A stretch of 64,000 nucleotides of DNA from Amblyomma americanum (GCF_052857255.1 NC_135505.1:65264149-65328148), one strand, 5' to 3'; shown: positions 33,807-44,859, counted from the stretch's first letter. The notes: a model not told the origin generated them from the sequence alone. Numbers and translations: made by a program.

Positions 33807-34397
33807 GCAAGAAATGGGCTTGGGCAGGGCATGTATACAAAGGCAGGATAACCTCTGGTCCTTAAGAGTAAAAAAGGAGTCTTCCGGAGTGGACTACGTT
33901 ATACAGTGAGTTAATGTGTGTATGCATTGTGGCACTATAATGGCCCATTTTCTATTGTGACTGAATATATGCATAGATGGTGACTTCTGGAGTGGACTGT
34001 GATGTGGACTGTGTGGATTGATTGTGTGCATAGATGGTGACTGCAGGAGAGAATGTGTGCTATTATAAGAGACTGCGCGCATAGCGGGGTACATGCGACA
34101 GGGTTTAGGACATTGCTAATATAGAAGGGACGCTACGGTGGAGCAACCGCCGGTAGATAAAGCAAGGCTAACCCCATCTGTAGCATTCAACACCTCAACT
34201 CAACTCAAGGATAACGGAGTGGATTCCAAGAGAAGGCTTGCGTAGCAAGCGGCGGCTGGACGTTAGGTTGGCGATTGAGATTAACGAGTTTCCGGACATA
34301 CCGTGGGCGCACCTTTCAAAGGACAGGGTTAATCGGAGAGACAAGGGAGAGGAATTTGCCCTGCAGTAGCATAATCATGTTGGTGATGATGGGCAAC
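33807..34397 (+). mobile_element. RTE-type LINE 3' end, split by another repeat
   Basis: 33807-33871 (GAAATGGGCTTGGGCAGGGC...GGTCCTTAAG) and 34206-34397 (GGATAACGGAGTGGATTCC...GACAGGGTTAATCGGAGAGAC) are consecutive parts of one RTE-type LINE end. The same sequence, intact in order, occurs at 49498-49694 and reversed at 49219-49486. The end carries a GATGATG-type tail. The 0.33 kb between is a separate insertion. Confidence 0.7.
33872..34205. repeat. Insertion with CAACT-type tail inside the LINE end
   Basis: 334 bp ending in CACCTCAACTCAACTCAA. Internal direct repeats: TGCATAGATGGTGACT at about 33970 and 34027, and CTTC(C/T)GGAGTGGACT at 33881 and 33985. The flanks TTAAGAGTAA and TCAAGGATAA are a plausible imperfect target duplication. 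I recall the GCAAGGCTAACCCCA...CAACT tail from tick sequences but cannot name the family. Confidence 0.5.
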
Positions 34398-34734
34398 AAC
34401 AACATTCAATGGCTTGTACGAATAAACCTACTTGGTACTTCTGTTATGCGCCTTCGGCAAATATAAAGAATTGTGCGCCAAATTTGATGTTAAATCTTGG
34501 GTGCATTACATCCTCCCTTTCACATGTCTGCGGACGGTTTCAATCAAATTTTATCACTGGTGCAACGCATAAAGCACAGGGAGAGAACTGTTCCTTTTTT
34601 GTGTCATGTTCCATAGATATGTGAAACGTAGGTGAAACGACCGAGCCACTTTGGGCAACATTTACTTTCGAGAACAATCGTTGTCTGAGACAGCAGCCAT
34701 TAAGTAAATAGGGCCCCTTACGATAACTTAGTGT

Positions 34735-34925
34735 CTGTGGTTCTCGCCAGCTGGTCCCAAGTTCGTGGTTTCGATCCCCAGCTGCGGAGGCCGCATTCGA
34801 TTGCAGCAAATAGCAAAAAGGCACGCATGCTGTGCTATGTAAGCGCACATTGAAGAACCCCAACTGGTCTACGTTAATCTGAAGTCCAACTCTATAATGT
34901 CCCTCTTTTCCCCCGTGTCGCTTCG
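34735..34925 (+). mobile_element. tRNA-derived SINE, second family
   Basis: A decayed copy with a B-box-like GGTTTCGATCCCCAG, then GGCCGCATTCGATTG, AAAAGGCACGCATGCTGTGCTA, and GAAGAACCCCAACTGGTC...ACGTTAATCTGAAGTCC. It shares its body plan with 61843-62058 and differs from the Ruka-like copies by its middle and tail. Confidence 0.5.
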
Positions 34926-34929
34926 ACAC

Positions 34930-37840
34930 CCTCAACCTCTGATATTACAACTACATCATCAGCCTGACTACTATACATCCCTACATTTTCTCAGAATGCG
35001 GACATTCTCCGTTGCACGCGACGGAGATAAGCAAGAAAAACGGAGCTTGTGCCAGCGGCAGAGATATCTCAGGGGAAGAAAAAACTAAATTTCGATCAGA
35101 AATTGGATCAAATGATATTATAATAGAAAAATAATTTATGATTATTTGTTATTTTAATCCGTTGATTTTTGACCACAACTGAGAAGAGGCTGCTCCTTGT
35201 TTTTTAAGCAGGTTAGTGGGAACGTGCAGCGCGAACATATACTATGCAGAGAAATAAAGTGAGACAAGAGAAAACAAGCAGTGATTGCATTTGTAAGAAA
35301 AAACAAAAACAAACAACGGGATTCGACGAAAAGCGGAGGGCACTATCAGAACGCAAGACGCCAACACAGGAATAACATAAATGCTTTAGTGTAAGCAGAA
35401 CTTGTACAGTCATGGTGAACAATTTTCTTTTATATTCACACGGAGTAAATATTCAGTTTTATATAAAATACACTTAATGAAAGAAGAAGGCACCGATTTT
35501 CCAGCTTATTTTTCTCGTGTTGGATATTAGTCAACGTCGTGTATTCTTTTGGTAGTATAATCAGAAACTGTGGTGGGTAGTGTTCTCTATTTCTTTTTTC
35601 GATATTGTAGCAAAAGCAACCTTGGAAACGAACTCGCAGTTTAACCGTGCTCGTACTCTTACCGTGGTCGCACCGCACAACGTCACCAACCGCGCGACGA
35701 ACCACGTGACAACAACTTGGCAGGCAACCAGACTAACCTGTACTTGCAATTAAGATTAACCAAGGCTAGCCAAGCTATGCCTTAGCTTTAGCTACGTATG
35801 TCCTGGCATTGCCGAGCTAAGTCACTTCAATCATTAGCGGTTCACAGACGGAATGTGATGTTATTCTAACTATGTAAATGATATTTATTTTTATCAGTTT
35901 TTTATTGGTTGTTATTAACTCGAGAGCTAAATACAACGGAAATATAAAGATAAAAAAAATAGCAACGATATTTCATTATTCGTGCTTTGTGTGGTTCGTG
36001 AACTATGCTCCATATGCTATACTTTATATATTGTTACGAGAACTTTGTTAATTTTTTCTATTGACTGAACGACAATTTCTATATACTGTTATACCATATC
36101 GAACAACCTTCATGCGCAACACGACCTCTTGTGCAGTCGATAAAGCGGCTGTCCTATAGTCGTAAGGAATGATTCACCCGATGTACGTAAGCTTTCGATT
36201 GATGCGTGCATAGTAATGATTCAGCAAGAAAAACTAACAGAATGCTCGCGCGAATGAAGTCCTAAATGAAGCATTTGCTCAGGCGGAATGGGACCTCTGC
36301 CTTAATTTAGGTTATTCAGGGTGCAAAATGGGTCATCCACAGTTCCTTCACCTTAAGGTTTCTATTGCATTGCTGAAGAGCGCACATTGATAGCGATCTA
36401 GGAAGGTGGATTCTGGTGCCAGTGATTTGTTCCAGGAAGGATATCCCCGAAATGAGTCCGGTCAGATGGGTGACATCTACAACATAGGATTTCGTATTAC
36501 CATATCTTGACAAGAAGCCTGGCTTTACACTTTACGGAGGCAACTTAAATGGCAGCCAGAAGCCTACAATAACGTTTTTTTTTATTCCACGTTAGGGCGC
36601 TTCAATAAACCTCTCATTTGTTTTGCAGCTTGAATTATCAATGACAAGAAGCGAAAATTATTATAATGAGGACTAAGTATTAAATTGAACGTGGAGACAT
36701 TGTCATTTATGCCCCTGTTGAAAATTTCCAAGGTAGTGACCAGTTAAAGAGCTATCAGTGTCTGTTACCAAAACCTTAATTGCATAATGGGCATTCCAAA
36801 CCTCAGTAGTTCTCAATGATTTAAAGAAGAAATTCTTTAGGATTCTTGAGAGGCACGGAGGCAAGAACCTAAGTCGTGTTTGTCTTGTGCTCGTCCCTAA
36901 AAAAGAGCACAGAATGTTCTTTCTCTAATATTCAGAACACATTGTTCTTTATTCTGGTATGAAAGCCTGTTTCATTAAAGCTTTACGCAAGTTCTTTAGC
37001 GCCGCCTATCACAGCTTTCACCGCCTCTATGAGAAACACCGGGGCCACTACGGAACCAGCACGCTGCCTGTTGAAACGCGCCTTACGCATGATTCGTGGC
37101 ATACTACTCTGCTAGATAGTCACCACAATTCTACTGGCGTTCCGGGAACATAATGCAAAACCACTGAAGATTTCATCACACTCTAATTTAGACTTTATGC
37201 TATGACAAATTATTGAAACATGCGTACTGTTCATCTTGCTTAGCAGATCAAGATTGGGCATTATACGCTCTCAATGCCCAACGCAGCGATCGCGATTGCT
37301 TTCATATCAGGTAATTTAAACCGGCCATTTGCTGACAGTATCACGCCACCACTCTGTCCTCTTCTTGTCAAAACATTATCACACATGTAGTGGCGTTGAC
37401 AAACGGGGGTGACAGTGGTCGCGCGATTCTTTTAACTACTTGACCGGATGAACTCATGTATCAATCTTGATGCGATAACTGCTGCGATAGCATTTTTCGC
37501 ATGTTATTGCCTGCTTCCAAGCCTGCAACAAGTTTCGTTGGCATGACGTGTGAGTAGAATCACATGACAAAGACGGTGCTGGTGCTTTCAGTTGTGCGAG
37601 TAAATTTGCGTAGCCGTTTGCTGTGATCATTTCCAGAAAACGTTAGCGATCCCTGTTGGTGTAGGAAGTTACAAATTTTGGCGACCAATTATCCACTTCA
37701 CTGCTGCCGAAAATGCACCAGAGGTGACCGGAAAGTGCCATAAAGCCCATATTCATAATAGCATTGCTTAGTTAAATCGCCCGTAATCTGCGACCCAGCC
37801 TCACTGCAAGAGCGCGCCTAAAGTTGCTGAGCCGGCCATA
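34930..37840. other. Unassigned; upstream region of locus B
   Basis: About 2.9 kb without supported features. The last 200 bp contains the presumed promoter or 5' UTR of locus B; I see no TATA box there. Confidence 0.35.
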
Positions 37841-38497
37841 ATGGAGAACCCTCTCTCGCCCACGATGCATTTTGGGCACTTGTGGAGACTGCAACGTCTG
37901 CTAGAGGGGCTTTCGCCAGCGGACCTGAGATACCTCGACGACGCTAGGATGCCATGGCTCCCACGGCTGAGAGATACGGCTCCGCAAGGCTTCGCACGGG
38001 CGATTTGTGAAGCTGTGGAAGCAGTAAGGCCTGCTTATGTGCGGCTTTGGTCTATAGCCTGGATGCGCTCATGGTTGTTGCCGCGGCAGCGCTTGGAGAT
38101 ATGGCAGTTTTACAGTCTGCGTGCAATACCGACACGGTGTCAATGTTCTGCACTACTGAGCCGTCTGGCCTTTACTATGAGGATTCACTGGCGCTGCCGG
38201 AGCGTGCCACGTGGTTTCACCGTGCGCGAATGTACCGTGTACTCCTGCTTGATGATAGAAGAGCCTGAGTGCGCTGCCGAGGAAGATAATGTCGTCTACG
38301 TGGTGCAATGGACCACTCAACCCCTGCTGGCTGTGCACGCAATTGGTAGCAGCTTGCAGTCGCGAGTGGATGCCTGTCTTCGGGACGTGCTTCATGGCAA
38401 CGTCGTGCCTCACGTGCCTCAGAGTGTGCGTCACGGACACCTCAACCCGACCTCGCAGGTGCCATTCACCTCAGAGCCTCCTCCAATATCGCAATGA
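37841..38497 (+). CDS. Locus B: paralogue of locus A, CENP-N-like by pattern (hypothesis)
   Basis: 218 residues from ATG 37841 (context CATAATGG). It shares with locus A RLQRLLEGL (residues 17-24), AICEAVEA (54-61), EIWQFYSLR (86-94), TVYSCLMIEE (132-141) and VVYVVQWTTQPLLAVH (151-166). Met9 aligns with the start used for A. The frame ends at TGA 38495-38497. In the same frame DWEMQPEAHPQALAHSV continues to a strong donor AAC|GTAAGT (exon end 38552, phase 1), the position where A has AG|GCAAGT. So the TGA may be a premature stop and B a decaying copy, or B may truly end here. It is transcribed away from A, about 7.6 kb apart. Function unknown. Confidence 0.6.
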   Translation: MENPLSPTMHFGHLWRLQRLLEGLSPADLRYLDDARMPWLPRLRDTAPQGFARAICEAVEAVRPAYVRLWSIAWMRSWLLPRQRLEIWQFYSLRAIPTRCQCSALLSRLAFTMRIHWRCRSVPRGFTVRECTVYSCLMIEEPECAAEEDNVVYVVQWTTQPLLAVHAIGSSLQSRVDACLRDVLHGNVVPHVPQSVRHGHLNPTSQVPFTSEPPPISQ

Positions 38498-38552
38498 GAT
38501 TGGGAGATGCAGCCTGAAGCTCATCCACAGGCACTGGCGCACTCTGTACAAC
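38498..38552 (+). other. Continuation of locus B exon to a splice donor
   Basis: After the TGA the same frame stays open to AAC|GTAAGT. A matching acceptor could be the pyrimidine-containing CCACCATCTGCAG ending at 38731, giving a 179-nt intron. The joined frame would stay open for about 26 codons to a TGA near 38810. Inferred from motifs only. Confidence 0.35.
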
Positions 38553-38811
38553 GTAAGTTATTCACTAGAATTTCTTTACTCCGGAAGCAATCCTTCAACC
38601 TTAGAGTTTCAGTGGGCGCGCAAAGAGCCAGAATCCATCAATACTGTCTGGTCAAAAAATTTCTACGTCACGCTATGGGAGAGCTTAATATTCTGCTCCC
38701 GGCTGCCTTTTTACGGCGCCACCATCTGCAGAGTTGCATCGTCCGAGGAGCTGGGCTCTGCTGCGGCCTAGAAGGAACACCCTCTGCTTTCATTTTGATG
38801 GTGGTATTTGA

Positions 38812-39294
38812 CGTTTTTTGAGCCTTTATGTGTTCAGGTAATGCAATTTGTGTGCGTGGGACAACATCGAGAACTTTTTCTCGTCAGTATGTCGTTTCGG
38901 TTACAGACGCGGTAGCTAGAATGTTTAGCTCGTTCGTTTCCATCCTCGGTGACATGGAGCCTCTGGGGAAAGTAACCGCGCAATAGCATGCCGGGAAACA
39001 GTTTGTTTCACCTCCTCCTCGAAGAGTGTGTGCGCTCCTGAAAAGCACTTCATGTTGTCACACTTCAAAGTAATCGATACCAGCACCCTTCCTCGACTAG
39101 CCGACTTAGGCAGCGCGCAGGATTCGTGAGAGCAGTTGGACGACTAAGGCGAGTTAATTCAGAAGTTTTAGCCAAAGAAAATGGCGCTCCAGTGCGTTTG
39201 CGGCCAGAGTGACCCGAAAATAATTGCTTACGTCGCGGTACGAGCGTACAATTAGCGAGAAGTGCCGATGTGACCTGATCTGCCGAGCAATGCT
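38812..39294. other. Unassigned
   Basis: No supported feature. Confidence 0.4.
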
Positions 39295-39428
39295 GAAAGG
39301 GTTTGGCAGCTCTCTTTGGCGCCTCTTCTAGACAAAAAAGTAGGCTGCTTTAATCAATGTACATGGTCACCAAATGCAGTTCTGTTTACAGGAATTTAAA
39401 ATAAACCACTGGTCATATCAGCGAATGA

Positions 39429-41790
39429 AGGATGGATGGATGGATGGATGGATGGATACGGCTGAACCCTTTACATCGGGCGGTGGCTCAAGCCACCTAG
39501 CCATGTCTTGTGAAATTTTACTCCTGTCTTGCTTTTAGCCACCAATCAGATAACCTTCGCTTGGTTACTTCTAACCTCTTAAAATCCACTTTCCCTTCAC
39601 TATCCCTAAACCCCAATGCCTTGGGTAAGTCAGCCCCGCTGCCTTCCACTGTAGGGTGAAGCCCTTTACAGAAAAGTATCAAGTGTTCAGCCGTTTCCTC
39701 CTCCTCTCCGCACGCAATGCACAAAGTGTCTATCTCCTGGTACCTGACTCTATACTTCTTAGTCCGCAAAACTCCAGTCCTGGCCTCAAACAACAAAGAA
39801 CTTCCCCTACAATTATCATATATATTTTTTTTGACAATTTCCTGTTTAAAGGTCCGGTATGTTTCTAGTGCCGATTTCGTCAGCATCCCTGTTTTCCACA
39901 AAGCTCTCTCTGTTCCTTTAACCTTTTTCTTAACCGACAATTGCTGATTTGCCCCCTTACTGCTGTCCAGATATTTGCTTGTCAATTTTCTAGTTCGCTT
40001 TCTCCATTTCGTGTCAACATTCTTTATATACAGGTATCTGAAAACTTTCCTAGCCCACCGCTTTTCCTCCATCCTTCTCAATCGTTCCTCAAATGCTATC
40101 TTACTGTTAGCCTCTCTGCTCTCGAAAGACGCCCATCCCATATCACCCTGTACCCCCTGATTTGGTGTATTGCCATGTGCTCCCAAAGCTAACCTCCCTA
40201 CTCCCCGTTGCCTAATTTCCAGCCTTGCTTGAACATCTGGCCTCATACACAGGACCGCATTCCCGAAGGTCAGGCTAGGGACCATCACCCCTTTCCAGAT
40301 CCCTCTTACCACCTCATACCTATTGTAATTCCACAGTGCCCTATTTTTCATGACAGCTGCATTCCTACTAGCTTTATTCATTACATATTTTTCATGCTCT
40401 GTCAGATACTCAACACTGTTATTTATCGACACCCCAAGATACTTGTACTCATTCACTACCTTTAGCACGAACTCCTGTATTCTATGCTCGCCGCCCTCTT
40501 CATTAAATGTCATGACTGCAGATTTTTCCTTACTATACTTGAAGCCTAATCTATCTCCCTCTGTACTGCATATGTCTAACAACTTCTGCAGGTCTTCCTT
40601 GTTGTCAGCCATTATCACTATATCGTCCGCATATATTAGTCCCGGTAATGTCTGTTTAATCAATTCCCCTTGCTTGAAAAAAGATAGGTTGAAACCTAGT
40701 CCGCTCCCCTCTAGCTTGGCCTCCAAACCTTGCAGGTACAACATGAACAACAAAGGGGACAGAGGACATCCTTGTCTAAGCCCCCGCTGTATCTCTACAG
40801 GCCCTGATACATTTTTTTCCCATTTTATGAGCACTCTGTTACCTCTATATATATCTTTTAAAAGATTAATTACTCCATTTTCCACATCCAATGTGCCCAA
40901 TATGTCCCACAAATGCTCCTGAGTAACGTTGTCATAGGCTCCCCTAATATCCAGAAATGCTAGCAATAAGGGCCTATGTTCCTTTTCCGCAATTTCTATA
41001 CACTGTGTCAATGAAAATAGATTGTCCTCCAACCTCCTTTGTTTCCGGAACCCATTCTGTAGTTCCCCTAGCACCCCCTCGTTCTCCACCCAAGCCTGCA
41101 GTCTATCCTTTATAATTTGCATCACCACCCTGTAAACCACAGACGTCACTGTTATGGGGCGATAGTTACTTACATCTGCTTTGTCCCCCTTTCCCTTATA
41201 TATCATGTTCATTCTACTTAATCGCCATTCATCGGGGACTTTCTCATCCACTATCATTTTGTTCACTACCTGTATTAATGTTTGCTTGGATTTTGGTCCT
41301 AACTTCTTTATCAACATAATCGGGATACCATCTGGTCCTGTTGATGTGCCACTAGGAACCTTCTTCTCTGCCCTTTCCCACTCTCCTTGCTCCAGTGAAG
41401 CTATTGCTGTAACCGGTCTATCCTCCTTCGATAAATTATGTACCACGTGCTTTGCTGAAAATTTTTCCGTCATCCTTGTTCCTATGTGTTTTATTGCTTC
41501 ATCCCCTTCTAGTCGAATACCCTCATCTGTAACAATAAACCTTTGTTCTAGCCTAGTTTTATTACTCATTGCATTTAGATGTTTCCAGAATTTTTGGGCT
41601 GCTTTTCTATCCTTTTTATTTACTTTTGACATCCATTGGGCACCCTTTCTTCTAATTTTCTCATTAATCAAATAGGATGCGTCCCTTCTACACTTTATGA
41701 AGGTATCCCATTTTCTGTCTACTTCGGGTTTTGGTTCCCCCCTCTTCTTGGAATATCTGTGTTCCCTGGATGCTTCAACTACAAACTTCA
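39429..41790 (-). mobile_element. 5'-truncated non-LTR retrotransposon with long open RT frame
   Basis: A LINE inserted in minus orientation. Its 3' end (39457-39517 non-coding, then a GATG repeat at 39429-39456 on the plus strand, i.e. CATC in element sense) faces left. The right (5') end stops at an ACTTCA repeat near 41768-41800. There is no endonuclease domain, so it is 5'-truncated. The empty-site copy at 45132-45345 confirms the boundaries approximately. Confidence 0.8.
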
Positions 41791-41827
41791 ACTTCAACTT
41801 CAAAGGTACAACTAGCTGAAGCGCCAC
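39518..41827 (-). CDS. LINE reverse transcriptase ORF fragment, 769 codons uninterrupted
   Basis: A non-LTR reverse transcriptase that copies element RNA at a nicked target. Visible are DGIPIMLIKKLG, NYRPITVTSVVYR, NGFRKQRRLEDNL, FLDIRGAYDNV, RQGCPLSPLLF, the catalytic YADD (40622-40633), LGFKYSKEKSAVM, and a C-terminal zinc-binding CIACGEEEETAEHLILFC (39667-39721). Clade is probably I/Ingi/R1-like; not resolved. There is no ATG at 41827 (the codon is GTG), and the first roughly 18 residues come from flanking DNA and the ACTTCA repeat. No stop or frameshift occurs across 2.3 kb, so this is a recent insertion although not autonomous. Confidence 0.85.
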   Translation of the reverse strand: MALQLVVPLKLKLKFVVEASREHRYSKKRGEPKPEVDRKWDTFIKCRRDASYLINEKIRRKGAQWMSKVNKKDRKAAQKFWKHLNAMSNKTRLEQRFIVTDEGIRLEGDEAIKHIGTRMTEKFSAKHVVHNLSKEDRPVTAIASLEQGEWERAEKKVPSGTSTGPDGIPIMLIKKLGPKSKQTLIQVVNKMIVDEKVPDEWRLSRMNMIYKGKGDKADVSNYRPITVTSVVYRVVMQIIKDRLQAWVENEGVLGELQNGFRKQRRLEDNLFSLTQCIEIAEKEHRPLLLAFLDIRGAYDNVTQEHLWDILGTLDVENGVINLLKDIYRGNRVLIKWEKNVSGPVEIQRGLRQGCPLSPLLFMLYLQGLEAKLEGSGLGFNLSFFKQGELIKQTLPGLIYADDIVIMADNKEDLQKLLDICSTEGDRLGFKYSKEKSAVMTFNEEGGEHRIQEFVLKVVNEYKYLGVSINNSVEYLTEHEKYVMNKASRNAAVMKNRALWNYNRYEVVRGIWKGVMVPSLTFGNAVLCMRPDVQARLEIRQRGVGRLALGAHGNTPNQGVQGDMGWASFESREANSKIAFEERLRRMEEKRWARKVFRYLYIKNVDTKWRKRTRKLTSKYLDSSKGANQQLSVKKKVKGTERALWKTGMLTKSALETYRTFKQEIVKKNIYDNCRGSSLLFEARTGVLRTKKYRVRYQEIDTLCIACGEEEETAEHLILFCKGLHPTVEGSGADLPKALGFRDSEGKVDFKRLEVTKRRLSDWWLKARQE

Positions 41828-41999
41828 TCATAGGCGGCGTCATCAACGCGGCAGTCAAAGGTTTTCCCCACATGCGTTTGCATCCATCGGCGCTGCTTAG
41901 ATATTCAATATTCCTTATACTGCTTAGATATTTATCTGCGCTGCTCAGATATTTATTGTGGATATTCATCTTATGCGGCAGCCAGCACAGAAGATAAAA

Positions 42000-42209
42000 T
42001 AATATTAATTTAAAGAGTGCGCAGCTTGCGTTTTAGTATATGTAAACCGACAGTATCTGTTGTGTACATAAATCTATATGAACAATGGCACCACGCAGCA
42101 GTAGTGAACATCTGCGTGTCAATGGGGAATTTAAGAAAAAAGGGGTGCTAGATAGTGCTTTCAATGAAATGGCTGCGACATTGCAACTAGCGCTGAAAAA
42201 ACTCATGGA
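42000..42209. other. Unassigned spacer
   Basis: No supported feature. Confidence 0.35.
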
Positions 42210-42370
42210 ACCATGTCTAGGGTGCGCCCTGCCGGTATCTTTTCCTTGTCGCCTTTGTTGCCTTTTTTCCCTTAAGTTTTCCTTCCTACGCGTAGGGTAT
42301 CCTTCTGGGCATAGCCTGGTCATCCTCCCTTTTTTCTCTGTCCTTATCTCTTCAGTTTTCCTCTAGTTAC
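42210..42370 (+). repeat. Dispersed repeat copy (GTAGGGTA core)
   Basis: CGCGTAGGGTATCCTTCTGG...AGCCTGGTCATCCTCCC matches 23340-23470 and, reversed, 45474-45560. Confidence 0.5.
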
Positions 42371-42379
42371 CATGTGGCA

Positions 42380-42740
42380 GCCACGTCCTAAGGGAATATC
42401 GCCCACACTGTGTAAACGATGATTGTTGAACTAGTGTTCTGAAGCCCGCGTTTAGCGAAAACAATAGAGATAGTCTAAATAAGCTTCACCGAAAAATCAG
42501 TACGCAGCAGATATCGGAATCAACCTCTCGGGAGTTAGAGCAGTCGCTCAGTGCAGCCCTGAGCGGGGCAAAGTAAAAACGGCAACGGATATTGGTTGGC
42601 AGAGATAGTGAGACATCATGCCGGATTACTGCGCCAGACTGCTCCTATCCCACCTAACGCCAGCGACACCGCAGTAATTCGACCATTGGCGCGCAGACGT
42701 CATCAGCGTAGCATGGCCAGGAAAAAGCGAGCGCAGAAAC
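42380..42740. other. Unassigned
   Basis: No supported feature. Confidence 0.4.
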
Positions 42741-42758
42741 TGCATTTGACGACATACT

Positions 42759-42994
42759 TTTTTATAGGGGTTTAACGTCAGAAAGCGAATTAGGCTATGA
42801 GGAACGCCGCCTCAGTGAACGGCTCCGGAAATTTCAACCACCTTGGCTCCGGAAATTTCGACCACTGACATCGCACAGCACACGGGCCTCTAGAATTTCG
42901 CCTCTATCGAAATTCGACCGCCGCGGCAGGGATCTAACCCGCGTATTTAGGGTAAGCATCCGAGCGCCATAACCACTCAGCCACCGCGGCGGCT
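42759..42994 (-). mobile_element. tRNA-derived SINE (Ruka-like)
   Basis: Reverse orientation, full length, with an internal partial duplication of the GGCTCCGGAAATTTC(A/G)ACCAC block. Flanking duplications ATTTGACGACATACT (42744-42758) and ATTTGACGATATTCT (42995-43009) differ at 2 of 15 bases. Confidence 0.85.
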
Positions 42995-43009
42995 ATTTGA
43001 CGATATTCT

Positions 43010-44440
43010 GCCGACGGAGGCCGGCTCAGCGTGAGTGGGCTTTTAGTAGCGATCGTACGTCACTTGCTTTCTGTTGGTTTCGCTTTCATTCTGCGTGCTT
43101 CGTGTTTGGAGAGAACCGAGCAAAACACGAAACACGCAAACGGCTTTCTGTCTCTGCTAATATGTGTATAGTGTGCCTTCCGACACTCTAAATTTTATTC
43201 CCCGAAATCCTGATTTATTAAAACAATGGGCAGTTCGTTTGACGGCAGACATCTGGTCCAGTGAGGCATTCATGCGTCATTAGTCTTGTCCTCGTCTAAT
43301 AAAATAAGCGCTTAATGCTAGAGTGCATTCTCACCTAAACTAACAAGACAGTCGCTGAATATTCAGAACGTCCAAGTGTTCACACAGTGCCACAAAAATA
43401 ACGGCAGCCAGAATCCTGCAGCGGCAGAAAGAACTTCTGCAACCGGTAGCGCCTCAAGCAGCGGGCGCTGAACCTATATATGAAACACACGCCGGCACTT
43501 TCCCGAACAATATTGGACTGTATCAGAGCCTAATAGAGGCTTGGTTCTCTGCTCTTGTAATGAAAGTTCACTAATAGTATACGGTCGCCATTTATTGCCT
43601 ATACTCGCTGCTTTCACCGAGTGTCTGTTTCGAATTTTACCCATGCACTCATTGGTTTTCATCGGCACTTCTCGAAACGTTGTCTGCACTTATGCTTCCC
43701 AGTGAACAGAGGGCTGAAATGTTTTAAATGCAGGAATGCAGTTAGCGGCTATATTTGTATACCTTTGTAAGCTGATTTTTGTTCGTCAGTGCCATGTGGA
43801 AAATGCCGATTTCAGTGGGATTGCAACCCGCGCCCTTTAGGTGACAGTATTATAAGTCACCAGGCAGCGACCTGAGGACGTTTGCGCCTACCGGGGCAGT
43901 GCTGTAGAGACCGTGGAAGAAACGAAAGTGCACGTGCATCTCGGAGGCATAAACTGGTCAACACAGGCTAAGACACAAGCTTGGTCCGGTCGGTAATCCA
44001 CTGTTCGTAAACAGTGTGATTTGAAACTGGGACAAAGATATGGCTTGTCCTTGCGTGCCTTCCTTTCTCTCAGTTTTAAATCGAACTGCTTGAACTGAAT
44101 CAACGCGCAGCTATCAGTATAAAGATAGAAAACGATAAAGGTTCAAAGATAAGGCGCTCATCCCAGCAACTTGTGTCACGTCACTAAGCCAACAACTGCA
44201 TTTGCCATAGCTGCTAGGCCATATACATCCGCAATCAGTAGTCATAGGCGCATTCGTCTTTTGAGCTTGCATGCAGGTTGTAGAAGCACATGAAAAGAAC
44301 AGTTCTTCAGGTTATAGTTGCCTTTCAAATAATCGTAATATTAACACCACCACCTTTATTTAGAATTGCGCGAAAATCGTATGCAGCAAATGAGAAAGAT
44401 GAAACCAAATTTTTTTTATCATAGGCGACGAACAACTGAA
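43010..44440. other. Unassigned
   Basis: No supported feature. Confidence 0.4.
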
Positions 44441-44456
44441 ATTATGAAGCTTACGA

Positions 44457-44692
44457 TTGGTTGTAGTTTCGCCGGCTTAACGTGTCAAAGTGACTCACAC
44501 TATGAGGTACGCCGTAGTGAAGGGCTCCGTATGAAATTTGCCAACTTGGTGTTTTTTAACGTGCAATGAAATCGCAGAGTACACGGGCCTCTAGCATTTA
44601 GCCTCCATCGAAATATGACCGGCGAGGCTGGGCTCTACCCGTCTCTCCTGCCAGCACTCGTATGCCGTAAACACGTAGCCACCACGGCGGAA
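44457..44692 (-). mobile_element. tRNA-derived SINE (Ruka-like), diverged
   Basis: Reverse orientation, more substitutions than the other copies. Flanks ATGAAGCTTACGA (44444-44456) and ATAAAGCTTATGA (44693-44705) form an imperfect target duplication. Confidence 0.75.
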
Positions 44693-44859
44693 ATAAAGCT
44701 TATGAATGCGGTATATCGCTGTAATATGACCTAATTGATAATTCTTGGAAACGCTGTTACGCAAAGTTTTTGCATTGATGAGCGCCTGAACGATCTCAGC
44801 GCCGGAGCAAATCAGATCGTCTGGAAGATCCGAATGGTTCTCGTTATGATTCCCACTGG

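Larger units (their letters stand above)
39295..41990. repeat. Duplicated unit, copy 1 (carries the LINE, lacks the SINE)
   Basis: The flanks 39295-39425 (CTTCTAG...GCTTTAATCAATGTACATGG...CAAATGCAG...TTTAAAATAAACCACTGGTCA) and 41790-41990 (GAAGCGCCACTCATAGGCGGCGTCATC...ATCGGCGCTGCTTAGATAT) align in order with 44860-44950 and 45132-45345. Copy 1 is interrupted only by the LINE, and inside its right flank the CTGCTTAGATATT segment is repeated three times. Confidence 0.65.
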
